Positions 18,578-27,248 of a stretch of 64,000 bases of DNA are shown one piece after another (the first letter of the stretch is position 1; every line of letters starts with the position of its first letter). The notes beneath the pieces are model-generated. The model saw nothing but the letters and a program-made list of their open reading frames with translations. It was not told the DNA's origin and did not search any database. Both the position numbers and the translations under genes were made by a program. The stretch spans positions 3,367,501 through 3,431,500 of the forward strand of contig CP096134.1 in the NCBI GenBank assembly GCA_023242925.1, read 5' to 3'. The DNA comes from Hyphomonadaceae bacterium JAD_PAG50586_4 (GTDB lineage: Bacteria; Pseudomonadota; Alphaproteobacteria; Caulobacterales; Aquidulcibacteraceae).

Positions 18578-18734
18578 AATAGTTTGGATGCAGGCTCAGT
18601 TTCGCTCACGCGTTCTGGCATGAATTAGATATCCATTGGCTTGTCGACAGCTAGATCAGCAAACCACCGGGCCGTTGCCAACGCTTTGTATGAAACAAGA
18701 CATGGACACAGAGCCAAACGCGTCTGGCGGCGCA

Positions 18735-19457
18735 CTAGGAAGGCGTAGAGCCCTTCTTGTCCAAGAGATGGCCGATCAATCGCGCACACTCGCGCTCCGG
18801 CACGCCAGAATATGCTCCAGCGAGGCGTTTCAGACCCGCACCGTCTGCAATGGACACCGCCCCTCGCTTCAATCGGATGAGGCCTTTGCCTTCCATTTCC
18901 TGCAGAGCGACAGTCACACCCGGACGCTGAACGCAAAGCATTAGAGCCAGGAATTCATGCGTCAGCGGCATCGCTCTGGCGTCGAGACGGTCTCTTGCCA
19001 TCAACAGCCATCGCGCAAGCCGCTGCTCCAGCTTGGCGCGTCCATTGGCCAAGGCGGTCTGGGTGATTTGCACCATGAATGCGCGCGCGTAACGCAGCAG
19101 CAAACGGTGCAATGTCCCGCTGGCGGCGATTGCGGCTCGCAAGTCGCCAGCGGCGATGCGCTGCGCCGCACCCGGCGCTTGGACAAAGACATCGTCAGGA
19201 GAACGATAATCATCCATGATCAACGCGACGCCAGTCATCCCCTCGCGGCCGACCAAACCTGCTTCAATGCCGCGCCCGTTGGATGAGGCAACCACCGACA
19301 CAATGCCGCTTTCGACGAAGAAGGCGTTCTCGATGGGAGAATCCGGCCGCTGGATGACTTGCTTAAACTCCAGCGGAACGCGCTCTAAATGCGGCGCGAT
19401 AAGCCTAAGGTCTTCGTCGGACAGAGCCGAGAGCAGTCGGTTCGACGAATTTAGAAT
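18735..19457 (-). CDS. Crp/Fnr family regulator with an unusual start codon
   Basis: Reading the minus strand upstream of the first GTG (19301) extends the family homology. The extended segments include NRLLSALSDEDLRLIAPHLE, VPLEFKQVIQRPDSPIEN and AFFVESGIVSVVASS, so a GTG start would remove a third of the sensor domain. The frame reaches a stop at about 19467-19469. Between that stop and the conserved sequence there is no ATG, GTG or TTG, only ATC and ATT codons (19460 and 19457), about 7-10 nt after a GAGGG. With ATT the protein is about 240 aa, normal for the family. The linker (LEQRLARWLLMARDRL) and HTH are intact, although the recognition helix (LMLCVQRPGVTVAL) is unusual. Confidence 0.75.
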   Translation of the reverse strand: MLNSSNRLLSALSDEDLRLIAPHLERVPLEFKQVIQRPDSPIENAFFVESGIVSVVASSNGRGIEAGLVGREGMTGVALIMDDYRSPDDVFVQAPGAAQRIAAGDLRAAIAASGTLHRLLLRYARAFMVQITQTALANGRAKLEQRLARWLLMARDRLDARAMPLTHEFLALMLCVQRPGVTVALQEMEGKGLIRLKRGAVSIADGAGLKRLAGAYSGVPERECARLIGHLLDKKGSTPS

Positions 19458-19628
19458 GATCGACCCTCAGATTGCGAACCAGCCTTCACAACGACCTTCG
19501 CAAACGTCGCCGACCTGGCCCTTGATGCAGATCAACGCCCGCACCGGGCCGGTGAACATCCGCCAGCGCTTGTGGTCGCTAGGTTCTCTTCATCGAAGCG
19601 ATGACGCTTCGAACCGAGGAGCAAACCA

Positions 19629-19719
19629 ATGACCAATTTTACGCCCTGATCGCCGCTTGCGCCGTGTTCGCACCGATGGCGATGGCCACCTGAACCAAGC
19701 CGCTCAGATCGTCGCGTAG
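19629..19719 (+). CDS. Candidate small ORF with leader-like sequence (frame interrupted)
   Basis: GAGGAG about 8 nt before ATG 19629 is the strongest ribosome site in the area, yet the ATG frame stops after six codons. Adding one T to the T run at 19637-19640 gives a hydrophobic stretch YALIAACAVFAPMAMAT. A second added base near 19691 would extend it with NQAAQIVA to TAG 19717-19719. A terminator hairpin follows at 19750. This could be a 20-30-aa membrane or leader peptide with consensus errors, or the 5' part of a small RNA. Low certainty. Confidence 0.3.
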
Positions 19720-19749
19720 CTCCCCCGCGACCCTACGAGCGGGCCAAAG

Positions 19750-19782
19750 AGGGCCGCGACGGATGCTCCCCTTCGCGGCCCT
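19750..19782 (+). terminator. Hairpin terminator-like element
   Basis: AGGGCCGCG at 19750-19758 pairs perfectly with CGCGGCCCT at 19774-19782 across a 15-nt loop. It is preceded by an A-rich stretch and followed by TTGCGTT, a weak T tract. It lies downstream of the candidate small ORF and upstream of the EamA gene. Confidence 0.55.
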
Positions 19783-19891
19783 TTGCGTTGCGCGCAACTC
19801 GGGTGTTGGAGAAATCCCGCGGACGACCCCTGGTGCGGCGCCGTTGCGGCGCCGCTTTGCATCAGCTGCCGGGTGTGACATCCAGCGTGGC

Positions 19892-20761
19892 GTGACGCTG
19901 CGCCATTTCCTCATCTTCGTTCTGATCTGCGTAATCTGGGGCTTCAGCAACGTCCTCAGCAAGATCGTCATCGACCATTGGGGCATCCCGCCGCTCTTCT
20001 TTGCGGCGTTGCGCTTCTCGCTCGTGGCGCTCGTCACCTTGCCCTGGCTGTTGCCGATGCCGCGCCCGCATCTGCGCGTGGCGGCCATCGGCTTGTTGTT
20101 GGGCGCGGGCAATTTTGCACTATTGTTCATGGGCCTGCAGAGCGCCTCGCCATCATCCGTCGCAATCGTCATCCAAATCGGCGTGCCATTCACCACACTC
20201 TTATCAATCCTCATTCTGGGCGAACGCATTCGTTGGCGGCGCGCCCTCGGCATTGTGCTGACACTTCTGGGCGTCCTCATCGTTTTGTGGTCGCCTCAGG
20301 GCTTGGAGCTCAGCGCAGGACTTTGGTTTGTGGTGGGCGCCGCACTCTCAGGGTCGCTGGGGGCTGTGCTCATGAAGCAGACCGAGAACGTCGCCCCGCT
20401 CAGATTTCAGGCCTGGGTTGGCTTGGTGTCTTTCCTACCCCTCGCTGGCGCAAGCATCTTGTTCGAGCATGATCAATGGGCGCTGGCGGCGGATGCTGGA
20501 TGGCGGCTTGCGGCGGCGTTGCTCTTCTCCGCGATTGTCGTCTCGGTGGTGGCGCACTCTGCCTATTTCTGGATGATCGGCCGTTACGAGGCGAACTTAG
20601 TGGCGCCCCTTACGCTGTTGACGCCGCTCTCGACGATCGGTTTCGGCGTGCTGTTCACGGGCGATCACATCGACATAAGGATGGTCGCTGGCGCCCTGCT
20701 CGCATTCATAGGCGTTTTGATTGTGGCGCTGCGCACCAAGAAACCAGAGCCGATCCCTTGA
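19892..20761 (+). CDS. EamA/DMT family transporter
   Basis: This is a 289-aa membrane protein with ten predicted helices as two EamA repeats. The first begins HFLIFVLICVIWGFSNVLSK and the second follows LSAGLWFVVGAALSGSLGAVL. The substrate is unknown for this superfamily (amino acids, metabolites or nucleotides are examples). The GTG at 19892 begins the protein just before TM1. Longer in-frame starts lie inside the preceding terminator. It is convergent with hipA, 16 bp away. Confidence 0.88.
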   Translation: MTLRHFLIFVLICVIWGFSNVLSKIVIDHWGIPPLFFAALRFSLVALVTLPWLLPMPRPHLRVAAIGLLLGAGNFALLFMGLQSASPSSVAIVIQIGVPFTTLLSILILGERIRWRRALGIVLTLLGVLIVLWSPQGLELSAGLWFVVGAALSGSLGAVLMKQTENVAPLRFQAWVGLVSFLPLAGASILFEHDQWALAADAGWRLAAALLFSAIVVSVVAHSAYFWMIGRYEANLVAPLTLLTPLSTIGFGVLFTGDHIDIRMVAGALLAFIGVLIVALRTKKPEPIP

Positions 20762-20777
20762 TCGGGCGCGCCATCCG

Positions 20778-22073
20778 TCAAATATAGTCCAGCGCCAGCG
20801 CCTTGCAGCGCAATTCCAATTGCTCCACCAAGCGAACCAGCGCCGGCGTCTCGAGGCGCGCGCCGCGGCATTGCTTCAACACCTGACGCGCAGCAGCTGG
20901 GGCGAGCTTCACGATATCGCGCACGTGCGCCAACGCGTCGGCTGGCGGATACCCGCACAGGCGCGCCGCCTTTTCCCAATGCGTCGGTCCGATGCTGCGC
21001 CAGCGCCCCTCGCCGCCGACGGTCATCGCAAGCTTGCGCGTTTTCTCCAGATCGTAAGGCAACATGGAATTGATGTCGTAGAGCGGCGCCAAACGATAGC
21101 GCCCGCCAACGTCGACCAGCACGCTGAAATTCTTGCCGTGCGCGTCGGATCCAACGATCACGAAATTGAACGCGCACGCACGCATGAAACGCGAGCGATC
21201 TGTCGCTGGATCTCCCGATCCCGCCAACAATTCCATAATCTTTTGCATGCCAGGGCCGCCCTCAGCCTGGTATTTTTTCGCGGGATCGATCCCCATCGCT
21301 TGGCACATGTCTTCCTGATGGATGCGCACCACGCGACCGCCTGGCTCGGTCAGCGGCGCTCGCTTGTTCGCCAGGATGCGCACGCGGTCATAGCGAGTGA
21401 CGACAATGTTGGGTTTGCCGGCGATTTGCTCGACCGAAGTTTCGCATGTCCGCAAGCCAAGAGCGCTTGCAAGACGCAAACAGAAATGTTCGTTCTCGAC
21501 TTGGCCCTCGAGCCCCGGCATTGGCGGCTTGATGATGTGCGTGGACGGCGTGCGGCCGCGCGGCTCGTACCATTTGCCGTTGACCCAATAAACCGCCTTC
21601 TTCGCTTGCGCGCCGGCCAGACTGAAGAAGCCCGCATCCTCGTTGATATTGAGCTTGCCGCGGTCGGCGACCAAATCGTCGAGAAATTTCGCAAGGCGGT
21701 CCTCCGAAATTTGGACGATCCCCTCGCGTGTCTTGAGCCTGTCGACGCGGTTCGGCGGCACGATTTGCACAGCGCCCGCCAGATCTTCGCCAACAGCTGA
21801 TATAAGCGCGAAGGCGCTACGCACTGAGACCTTGTATTCCGAAGCGATAGCCGCCAACGACGAAGCGCGATCTGGTAACAAACCCCAAAGATAGTTGATG
21901 ATCTCCGTGTGGGAATGCTCGGCCGCACCGAGCGGCATCGACAACGATAGCGGAAACGCATCAACGCTCTGGCGCCATGCGTCATCGTAGACAAAGCGCA
22001 ATCGTCCGTTGGCGGCCTGATGGACCAATCCCAATTGTCGATCGTTGACGAGGACGCAAAGGTCTTTAGTCAT
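20778..22073 (-). CDS. hipA: HipA-family serine/threonine kinase toxin
   Basis: The 431-aa protein has the N-subdomain-1 (couple_hipA) region (VLVNDRQLGLVHQAANGRLRF, SLSMPLG), the glycine-rich segment AGAQAKKAVYW and the catalytic loop GSDAHGKNFSVLV, followed by PLYDINSMLP. In E. coli HipA the equivalent kinase phosphorylates glutamyl-tRNA synthetase. The target here cannot be deduced. Its start overlaps the antitoxin gene by 8 bp, so they are translationally coupled. Family length is normal and the catalytic Asp and Asn are present, so it looks active. Confidence 0.93.
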   Translation of the reverse strand: MTKDLCVLVNDRQLGLVHQAANGRLRFVYDDAWRQSVDAFPLSLSMPLGAAEHSHTEIINYLWGLLPDRASSLAAIASEYKVSVRSAFALISAVGEDLAGAVQIVPPNRVDRLKTREGIVQISEDRLAKFLDDLVADRGKLNINEDAGFFSLAGAQAKKAVYWVNGKWYEPRGRTPSTHIIKPPMPGLEGQVENEHFCLRLASALGLRTCETSVEQIAGKPNIVVTRYDRVRILANKRAPLTEPGGRVVRIHQEDMCQAMGIDPAKKYQAEGGPGMQKIMELLAGSGDPATDRSRFMRACAFNFVIVGSDAHGKNFSVLVDVGGRYRLAPLYDINSMLPYDLEKTRKLAMTVGGEGRWRSIGPTHWEKAARLCGYPPADALAHVRDIVKLAPAAARQVLKQCRGARLETPALVRLVEQLELRCKALALDYI

Positions 22074-22374
22074 CGACGATGCTGTCTATGTCGGTGAGCC
22101 GCTTGCTTGGCGCTGGCAGCGCCAAGACAGCGCTTTTGGCTTCAGCGCCTGCCTCTCGCGCAGCCCCGACAAAGAGATCGATGCCCAATTCGTTGAGCAC
22201 GCGCAGCACCAGTCCGAGTTGGAGCGTAGGCTTGCCGTTTTCGACGTGTGACACCCAGCGTTGCGAAACGCCGAGCTTCTTGGCCAAGTCCACTTGAGAC
22301 ATGCGATGGTCGTCGCGCCAGGCGCGCAAAACCGCGCCAATATCGCGCGGCCTGGTTATGCGGGTGCTGATCAT
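22066..22374 (-). CDS. hipB: HipB-family antitoxin, XRE HTH regulator
   Basis: The 102-aa protein contains a Cro/C1-type HTH (MSQVDLAKKLGVSQRWVSHVENGKPTLQ) and a C-terminal extension that in the family contacts HipA. The ATG at 22374 is just downstream of four evenly spaced palindromes (22385-22483), which are the likely autoregulatory operators. It precedes and overlaps hipA. The toxin-antitoxin arrangement (antitoxin first, overlapping genes) is standard. Confidence 0.92.
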   Translation of the reverse strand: MISTRITRPRDIGAVLRAWRDDHRMSQVDLAKKLGVSQRWVSHVENGKPTLQLGLVLRVLNELGIDLFVGAAREAGAEAKSAVLALPAPSKRLTDIDSIVDD

Positions 22375-22384
22375 GACCCCAATT

Positions 22385-22483
22385 TATGATCGAACGATCT
22401 TAACATCAAGTTATAATCGACCGATCATGATGACGGATTATGACCGATCGATTATAGGAAGGCGGTATGATCGAGCGATCATG
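22385..22483. promoter_or_regulatory. Four palindromic operators of hipBA at 27-bp spacing
   Basis: Four 18-bp elements with consensus TATRAYCGANCGATYWTR begin at 22385, 22412, 22439 and 22466, exactly 27 bp apart. Examples are TATGATCGAACGATCTTA (22385), TATAATCGACCGATCATG (22412) and TATGACCGATCGATTATA (22439). Each is a near-perfect inverted repeat around CGANCG or CGATCG. They fill the region immediately upstream of hipB. HipB dimers in E. coli bind several operators cooperatively, so these are the expected sites. The regular 9-bp gaps are the notable feature. Confidence 0.85.
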
Positions 22484-22784
22484 ACTTCGAATTGCGATCG
22501 GCACAGGTCAACGACGGACCTTCCCTTCGCTCGCGAGAAGGCGTCGTTTCTTGCGCGTGTCTGACGATGCGCGCGGCCATCGCTTCCGCCGCACGATGCA
22601 CCGGATCATCGGCGGCGTGCGCATTCAAAGTGAGATCGTGACCTTTGCTCTCAGAGGCCAAGGTCAGACGCGGGGGTAATCACAGTTTATTGTGAGATTG
22701 GCCGGTCGCTGGCCGTTCCGCTGGTATCGCGGCGTTGTCGCGCCGGGTCTTGTGTAAATATGTCGAAGCGTACGTGCTTGAAAA
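22484..22784. other. Intergenic region between hipBA operators and tRNA-Ala
   Basis: A minus-strand frame at 22479-22661 (TTG start, 60 aa, beginning ASESKGHDLTLNAHAADDPV) has plausible composition but a weak start. It runs into the last hipBA operator, so I do not call it. The rest shows no gene. Confidence 0.35.
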
Positions 22785-22860
22785 TGGTGGACCCTAGCGG
22801 GATCGAACCGCTGACCTCCTGCATGCCATGCAGGCGCTCTCCCAGCTGAGCTAAGGGCCC
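22785..22860 (-). tRNA. tRNA-Ala, anticodon GGC
   Basis: The minus strand folds as a full 76-nt cloverleaf. The acceptor arm is GGGCCCT paired with AGGGTCC plus A and an encoded CCA. The D arm is around AGCTCAGCTGGGAGAGC. The anticodon stem CCTGC/GCAGG closes the loop ATGGCAT, giving anticodon GGC (reads GCC and GCU). The T arm contains the GGTTCGATCC core. The 3' CCA is encoded. Confidence 0.96.
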
Positions 22861-22944
22861 ATCGTCGCCAGCGCTTCGACAAGCGAAGCACCCGGACTTG
22901 GGAAGCGCGGAAACTAGCCCCCGCGCTTAATTCGTCAAGCAGCC

Positions 22945-23433
22945 TTATCGGTTGCCGTCGTCGTCGTCCGCACCGGGGACGCCGAGCTCGTCCTCGTTGA
23001 ATTCTTCTTCGTCGTCGATCAGCGGCACAGTGTCGTCATCAGCGTCGGCGACATCTTCGCCGTCGTCTTCCGAGAAGCCTTCCGGCAGTTCGTCGTCGTC
23101 AGCGGCCGGCTTGGTGTCGTCATCCTCGTCGCTATCGAGGGTGGCGACTTCGATCTCTTCGGAATCGAGCGGAGCGGCCTCTTCGACCTCTTCGTCCTCA
23201 TCCTCGTCGCCGGCGACCTTTTTCTTCTTGGCGTCGACTTCGTCCTCATCGTCCTCGAGTGCTGGATCGTGCGCAGCTACGCGGCCGCGGCTACGGCGGG
23301 CGCGGACGCCCTCCTCGGCAGGGTCGAAAGCGGTGGTGCATTTGGGGCAGACGGCCGGACGCTTACGCAGATCGTAAAATCGCGCGCCGCAATTAGGGCA
23401 GACTTGCTTGTCGCCCAAGTCGGTCTTGGCCAA
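22945..23433 (-). CDS. FYDLN-acid family protein (TIGR02300)
   Basis: This protein has an N-terminal zinc-ribbon-like part with CPNCGARFYDL and CPKCTTAFDP, followed by about 120 residues dominated by Asp and Glu. This is the TIGR02300 architecture, nearly restricted to alphaproteobacteria and of unknown function. I prefer the TTG start at 23433, giving (L/M)AKTDLGDKQVC with GGAG 5 nt upstream and the usual family N-terminus. An ATG at 23445 would add four residues. It is divergent from aroA. Confidence 0.88.
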   Translation of the reverse strand: MAKTDLGDKQVCPNCGARFYDLRKRPAVCPKCTTAFDPAEEGVRARRSRGRVAAHDPALEDDEDEVDAKKKKVAGDEDEDEEVEEAAPLDSEEIEVATLDSDEDDDTKPAADDDELPEGFSEDDGEDVADADDDTVPLIDDEEEFNEDELGVPGADDDDGNR

Positions 23434-23565
23434 ACGGCTCTCCATTCACCAGGCGACAAGGATTCCACACCCTTGACGCGGGGCGCTCGCTTGCCACCGT
23501 CCGGCGCGCCTGTCAAAAGCTTTGTCGTTCCCTTTTCAGTCTCCCTACACAGAGGGCCCTCCCCC

Positions 23566-24873
23566 ATGCGTCTCAGGGCGCGTTCCGTACGCCTGCTCAA
23601 CGGCCAAGTCCGCCCGCCGAGCGACAAATCCATCTCCCACCGCGCCCTGATTTTCGGGGCTCTGGCTCGGGGCAAGACAGAGGTCACAGCGCTTCTGGAG
23701 GCGGCGGACGTGCTCAACACCGCCGAAGCGGTGCGCTTGTTGGGCGCGAGCGCCGAGCAGATCGAACCAGGCCGCTGGGTGGTGACGGGCGCCGGCGGGT
23801 TCCGTCAGCCCGGCGAGACCATCGATTGCGGCAATTCCGGCACGGCGGCGCGCCTGCTGCTGGGCGCCGTGGCCGGTTACAAGCTGAGCGCCCGCTTTGA
23901 CGGCGACCAGTCACTGCGCAAGCGGCCCATGAACCGGGTCGTGGCCCCACTCTCGCAAATGGGCGCGCGCTTCGATGGCGTGGAAAACCGCTTGCCGCTG
24001 ATTGTGCATGGCGGCCAGCTCAAGGGCGTCACCTACCGCTCGCCTGTGTCGTCAGCGCAGATCAAATCCGCGGTGCTGCTGGCCGGCCTCCGCGCCGAGG
24101 GCGAGACTGTTGTGATCGAGCCCGAGCGCTCGCGCGATCACACCGAGCGGATGCTGGGCGTATTCGGCGCCAATATCGACACCATTGAGATCGAGGGCGC
24201 TTTGCACCCGCGCGTGCGCGCCAGTGAGCTGACGGGCGCCAACGTCTACGTGCCCGCCGACCCATCTTCGGCCGCTTTCCCGGTCGCGGCCGCACTGATC
24301 ACCGGCAAATCCGAGGTGCGCGTCCAGGACGTGCTGATCAACCCGCTGCGGCTTGGACTTTATGAGACGCTGCTCGAAATGGGCGCGAAGCTCCGCTTCG
24401 AAGAGCGCCGCGATCCGATCGGCGAACCGATCGCCGACATCATCGTCAGCGGCAGCGAGCTCGTCGGCGTGACCCCGCCGCCTAAGCGCGCGCCGTCCAT
24501 GATCGACGAGTTTCCGATCCTTTCCGTGGTTGCCGCCTTCGCCGATGGCGAAACCCGCATCACCGGGGCGGCCGAACTGCGCGTGAAGGAAAGCGATCGC
24601 ATCACGCTCATGGTCGATGGCCTGCGCGCCTGCGGCGTCGAGGTGGAGGAGCTGCCTGACGGCCTCATCGTGCGCGGGCGCGGGCGACGGAGCGTTCGCG
24701 GCGGCGCGCAAATCCGCACCATGGGCGATCACCGTGTGGCGATGTCGTTCCTGGTGATGGGCTTGGCGTCTAAGGAGCCGATCATAGTGGACGAGGCCGA
24801 CATGATCGCCACCTCTTTCCCCGGCTTCACCGATTTCATGCGCAGCCTGGGCGGCGACATCACGCCCGCATAA
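23566..24873 (+). CDS. aroA: 3-phosphoshikimate 1-carboxyvinyltransferase (EPSP synthase)
   Basis: The 435-aa enzyme joins shikimate-3-phosphate and phosphoenolpyruvate in the aromatic amino acid pathway. Visible family motifs are PPSDKSISHRALIFGALA (residues about 13-30), DCGNSGTAARLLLGAVAG, and GDHRVAMSFLVMGLAS near the C-terminus. Six alternating alpha/beta units span the length expected for class II-like enzymes of alphaproteobacteria. The start at ATG 23566 is chosen because homology begins at RSVRLLNGQVRPPSDK. In many relatives aroA is directly followed by cmk, but here three genes intervene. Confidence 0.95.
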   Translation: MRLRARSVRLLNGQVRPPSDKSISHRALIFGALARGKTEVTALLEAADVLNTAEAVRLLGASAEQIEPGRWVVTGAGGFRQPGETIDCGNSGTAARLLLGAVAGYKLSARFDGDQSLRKRPMNRVVAPLSQMGARFDGVENRLPLIVHGGQLKGVTYRSPVSSAQIKSAVLLAGLRAEGETVVIEPERSRDHTERMLGVFGANIDTIEIEGALHPRVRASELTGANVYVPADPSSAAFPVAAALITGKSEVRVQDVLINPLRLGLYETLLEMGAKLRFEERRDPIGEPIADIIVSGSELVGVTPPPKRAPSMIDEFPILSVVAAFADGETRITGAAELRVKESDRITLMVDGLRACGVEVEELPDGLIVRGRGRRSVRGGAQIRTMGDHRVAMSFLVMGLASKEPIIVDEADMIATSFPGFTDFMRSLGGDITPA

Positions 24874-24960
24874 GCGCGTGGTAAATCTCAATTTTACCTA
24901 ATGATTAGGGCGCTCCCTTAACGCCCGTTCGGCATCATCGCCTGAAAACAGGTGGGGCTG

Positions 24961-27248
24961 ATGCTGGCCAAAATGATGCGTGCGCTCACGGCGTGCGCAC
25001 TTCTCGTTTGCTTTGTGGCGCCGCGCGCGCGCAAGAGAGCACGGACTGGGTCGTCCGTGGTGAAGCGCTCGCGCGCCGTATCGAGACGGGCAATCTTTTC
25101 ATTACGCCGAGCGTGCGCAACACCCGCGAAACACAGATCGAGCGATTGCAGGGCGAAGAGCGGCTACAAGCGCTCTACGATTTGGCGTCCGACGACTACA
25201 TCGCCTCAAACGCGGATGCAGCGGTGCATTCTCTGCGCGCCCTCGAAGAAGAAGCCACCGCGCAAAATAGCCGCCGCTTCATTGCCATGTCGGGCGTTCT
25301 TCGCGCCTATGCGCCGGCGCTCGATGGCGACTACGTCGCTGCGCGACGCAATCTCGCGCAAATGCTGCCGACCGTGCAAGACCCGCTCGTCCGCGCCGCC
25401 GGCGAACGCTTGCATTCCTATGCGCTGACCGACCTTGGCCTCTTTGGCAACGCCGTTGAGGCGGCGCGTGCGGGCCTGGTGGGTCTGCCGGACACGCCGG
25501 CTGCACTCAGTTTGCGCTCGGGCCTCCACGATGCGCTCGCTTACAACGCCACCAGTATCGGCGATTATCGCACAGCACTTCAGCACCTGGAGACCACGGT
25601 CGAACTCGACACCGAGAGCGGCAAACCGGTCGACGGCTCGGTCATCGTGAATAATCTCGCCGGCATGTTCGCTGAAGCCGGCGCGCACGACGAAGCACTG
25701 CGCCTTACCGCCATTCATCGCCGCATCGCCGAACGCGGCGGCCAGCAATCCGACCTCTTCTTCACGAGCCTGCTCTGCGCGCGCGTGAACTTTCTGGCGT
25801 CAAACTACCAGGCGGCATTGCGCTGCGCCGAAACCGGCCGCGCCATCACCAGCGCACCGCCTGAATATGTGAGCCGGCTTCTGATCTATCATGCGCACGC
25901 GCTCGCGCGCCTTGGTCGCGCCGAAGAAGCGCGCGCAGCGTTCGACAGCCTGCGCGCGCTCGCCACCTCACGCGGCGACCCCTTTCTCGGCGAACAGCTC
26001 GATATGATGGAGCCCGAAGTGTTTGCGGCCGAAGGGCGTCACGTCATCGCCTTCTCGGCGCTGCTGCGCGCGCACAAAGCCGCCCAGGCGCTCTCGCGCA
26101 CGCGGTTCAATGACGGCGTCCGCGAAGTGCGCGCCAATCTGGAAAGCGACGTTGCCGCCGCCGAGCAACGCGCTGAAGCGCAGGCGATGCGCTCCGAAAT
26201 TCAATCGCAAGCGCTGCAAATGATGACGCTGGCGGTCCTGCTTGGCGGAGCGTTGTTTATCGGCCTGCTTGTCATCGCTCTGCTTATCTACCGCAGTCGG
26301 CGTGACATGCTGCGCTTGGTTGGCCGCGCCGAAGAAATCTTGGCGAGTCGCGGCGTTGAAACCGAAGCCGCCGCCAACGATCGCGCGCGCGAACGCCCGA
26401 CGGAGCGCCTGCGCAACATCCTCGACGAAATCGAACGTCGCGACGTCGCGCTCAAGCAAGCCTTCAGCGAGCTCGACACCGCGCGCGTGGCCGCCGAGGA
26501 AGCCAACATCGCAAAATCGCAATTCCTCGCCACCATGAGCCACGAGCTACGTACGCCGCTCAACGCCATTATCGGCTACGGCGAAATGCTGATGGAATCG
26601 GCCGATGATCGCGGTGACGCGGCCGATCGCGGCGATCTGGAGAAAATCCATGGCGCCGCCCATCGCCTGCTCGCCATGATCAACGACGTGCTCGATCTCT
26701 CAAAGATCGAAGCCGGCGGCGCAGCGCTGGCGATCGACGCTGTCAATCTCACCGCTCTGGCGCAAGAGGTGGTCGCCACTGTCGCGCCAAGCGCCGCAGC
26801 GAACGGCAACGCCATCTCGCTCGATATCGGCGCCCAATTGGGCAGCGCCGACACTGACGGCTTCAAGCTCAGCCAATGCTTGCTGAACCTCTTGGCGAAC
26901 GCCGCGAAGTTCACGAAAGACGGCCAGATCAAGCTGCGCGCGCGTCGTGAAGAGAGCGAGGGCGCGTCATGGGTTGTGTTTGAGGTGATCGACACCGGCA
27001 TCGGCATTTCGCCCGAGGCGCAAACGCGTTTGTTCCAGCCGTTCGTGCAAGCCGATGCGGGGACGACACGCGCTTATGGCGGCACCGGTCTGGGCCTTGC
27101 CATCACACGCCGTCTCGCGCGCCTAATGGGCGGTGACGTAACGCTCCGAAGCGCGAAAGGCCAAGGCTCTGCCTTCACCTTGCGCATCCCCGCGCGCATG
27201 CCGCAGAGCGCCGCCAACGATACGAATGTCGAGGTCGAAGCCGCTTAA
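24961..27248 (+). CDS. Membrane sensor histidine kinase with TPR-like periplasmic domain (frameshifted in signal peptide)
   Basis: This is an about 762-aa kinase. The signal peptide [17 protein letters not shown] lies in one frame and [17 protein letters not shown] in another, joined across the GC run at 25019-25034. An all-helical periplasmic region of about 370 residues looks like degenerate TPRs ([41 protein letters not shown]). A single TM ([20 protein letters not shown]), HisKA box ([20 protein letters not shown]) and HATPase follow, with [11 protein letters not shown] and [19 protein letters not shown]. No receiver domain is attached. It starts about 90 bp after aroA. The signal sensed is unknown. 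Confidence 0.85.

Noticed and set aside
20721..21800. Plus-strand open frame opposite hipA
   Set aside because: It is an antisense shadow of a conserved kinase toxin with catalytic motifs, with no ribosome site or family match.
22385..22483. Regular 27-bp repeats considered as a CRISPR array
   Set aside because: Units are palindromic 18-mers with 9-bp gaps, too short for spacers, have no cas genes, and sit exactly at the hipB promoter.
22479..22661. 60-codon minus-strand frame next to tRNA-Ala
   Set aside because: Composition is plausible, but it has only a TTG start without a ribosome site and ends within a hipBA operator. Insufficient support to call a gene.
22785..22860. tRNA-Ala as an integration (att) site for the adjacent hipBA module
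   Set aside because: No integrase, no direct repeat of the tRNA 3' end and no other mobile genes were seen nearby.
22952..23377. Plus-strand serine-rich open frame
   Set aside because: It is the antisense of the Asp/Glu-rich tail of the TIGR02300 protein; the serine runs are a codon-shadow effect.
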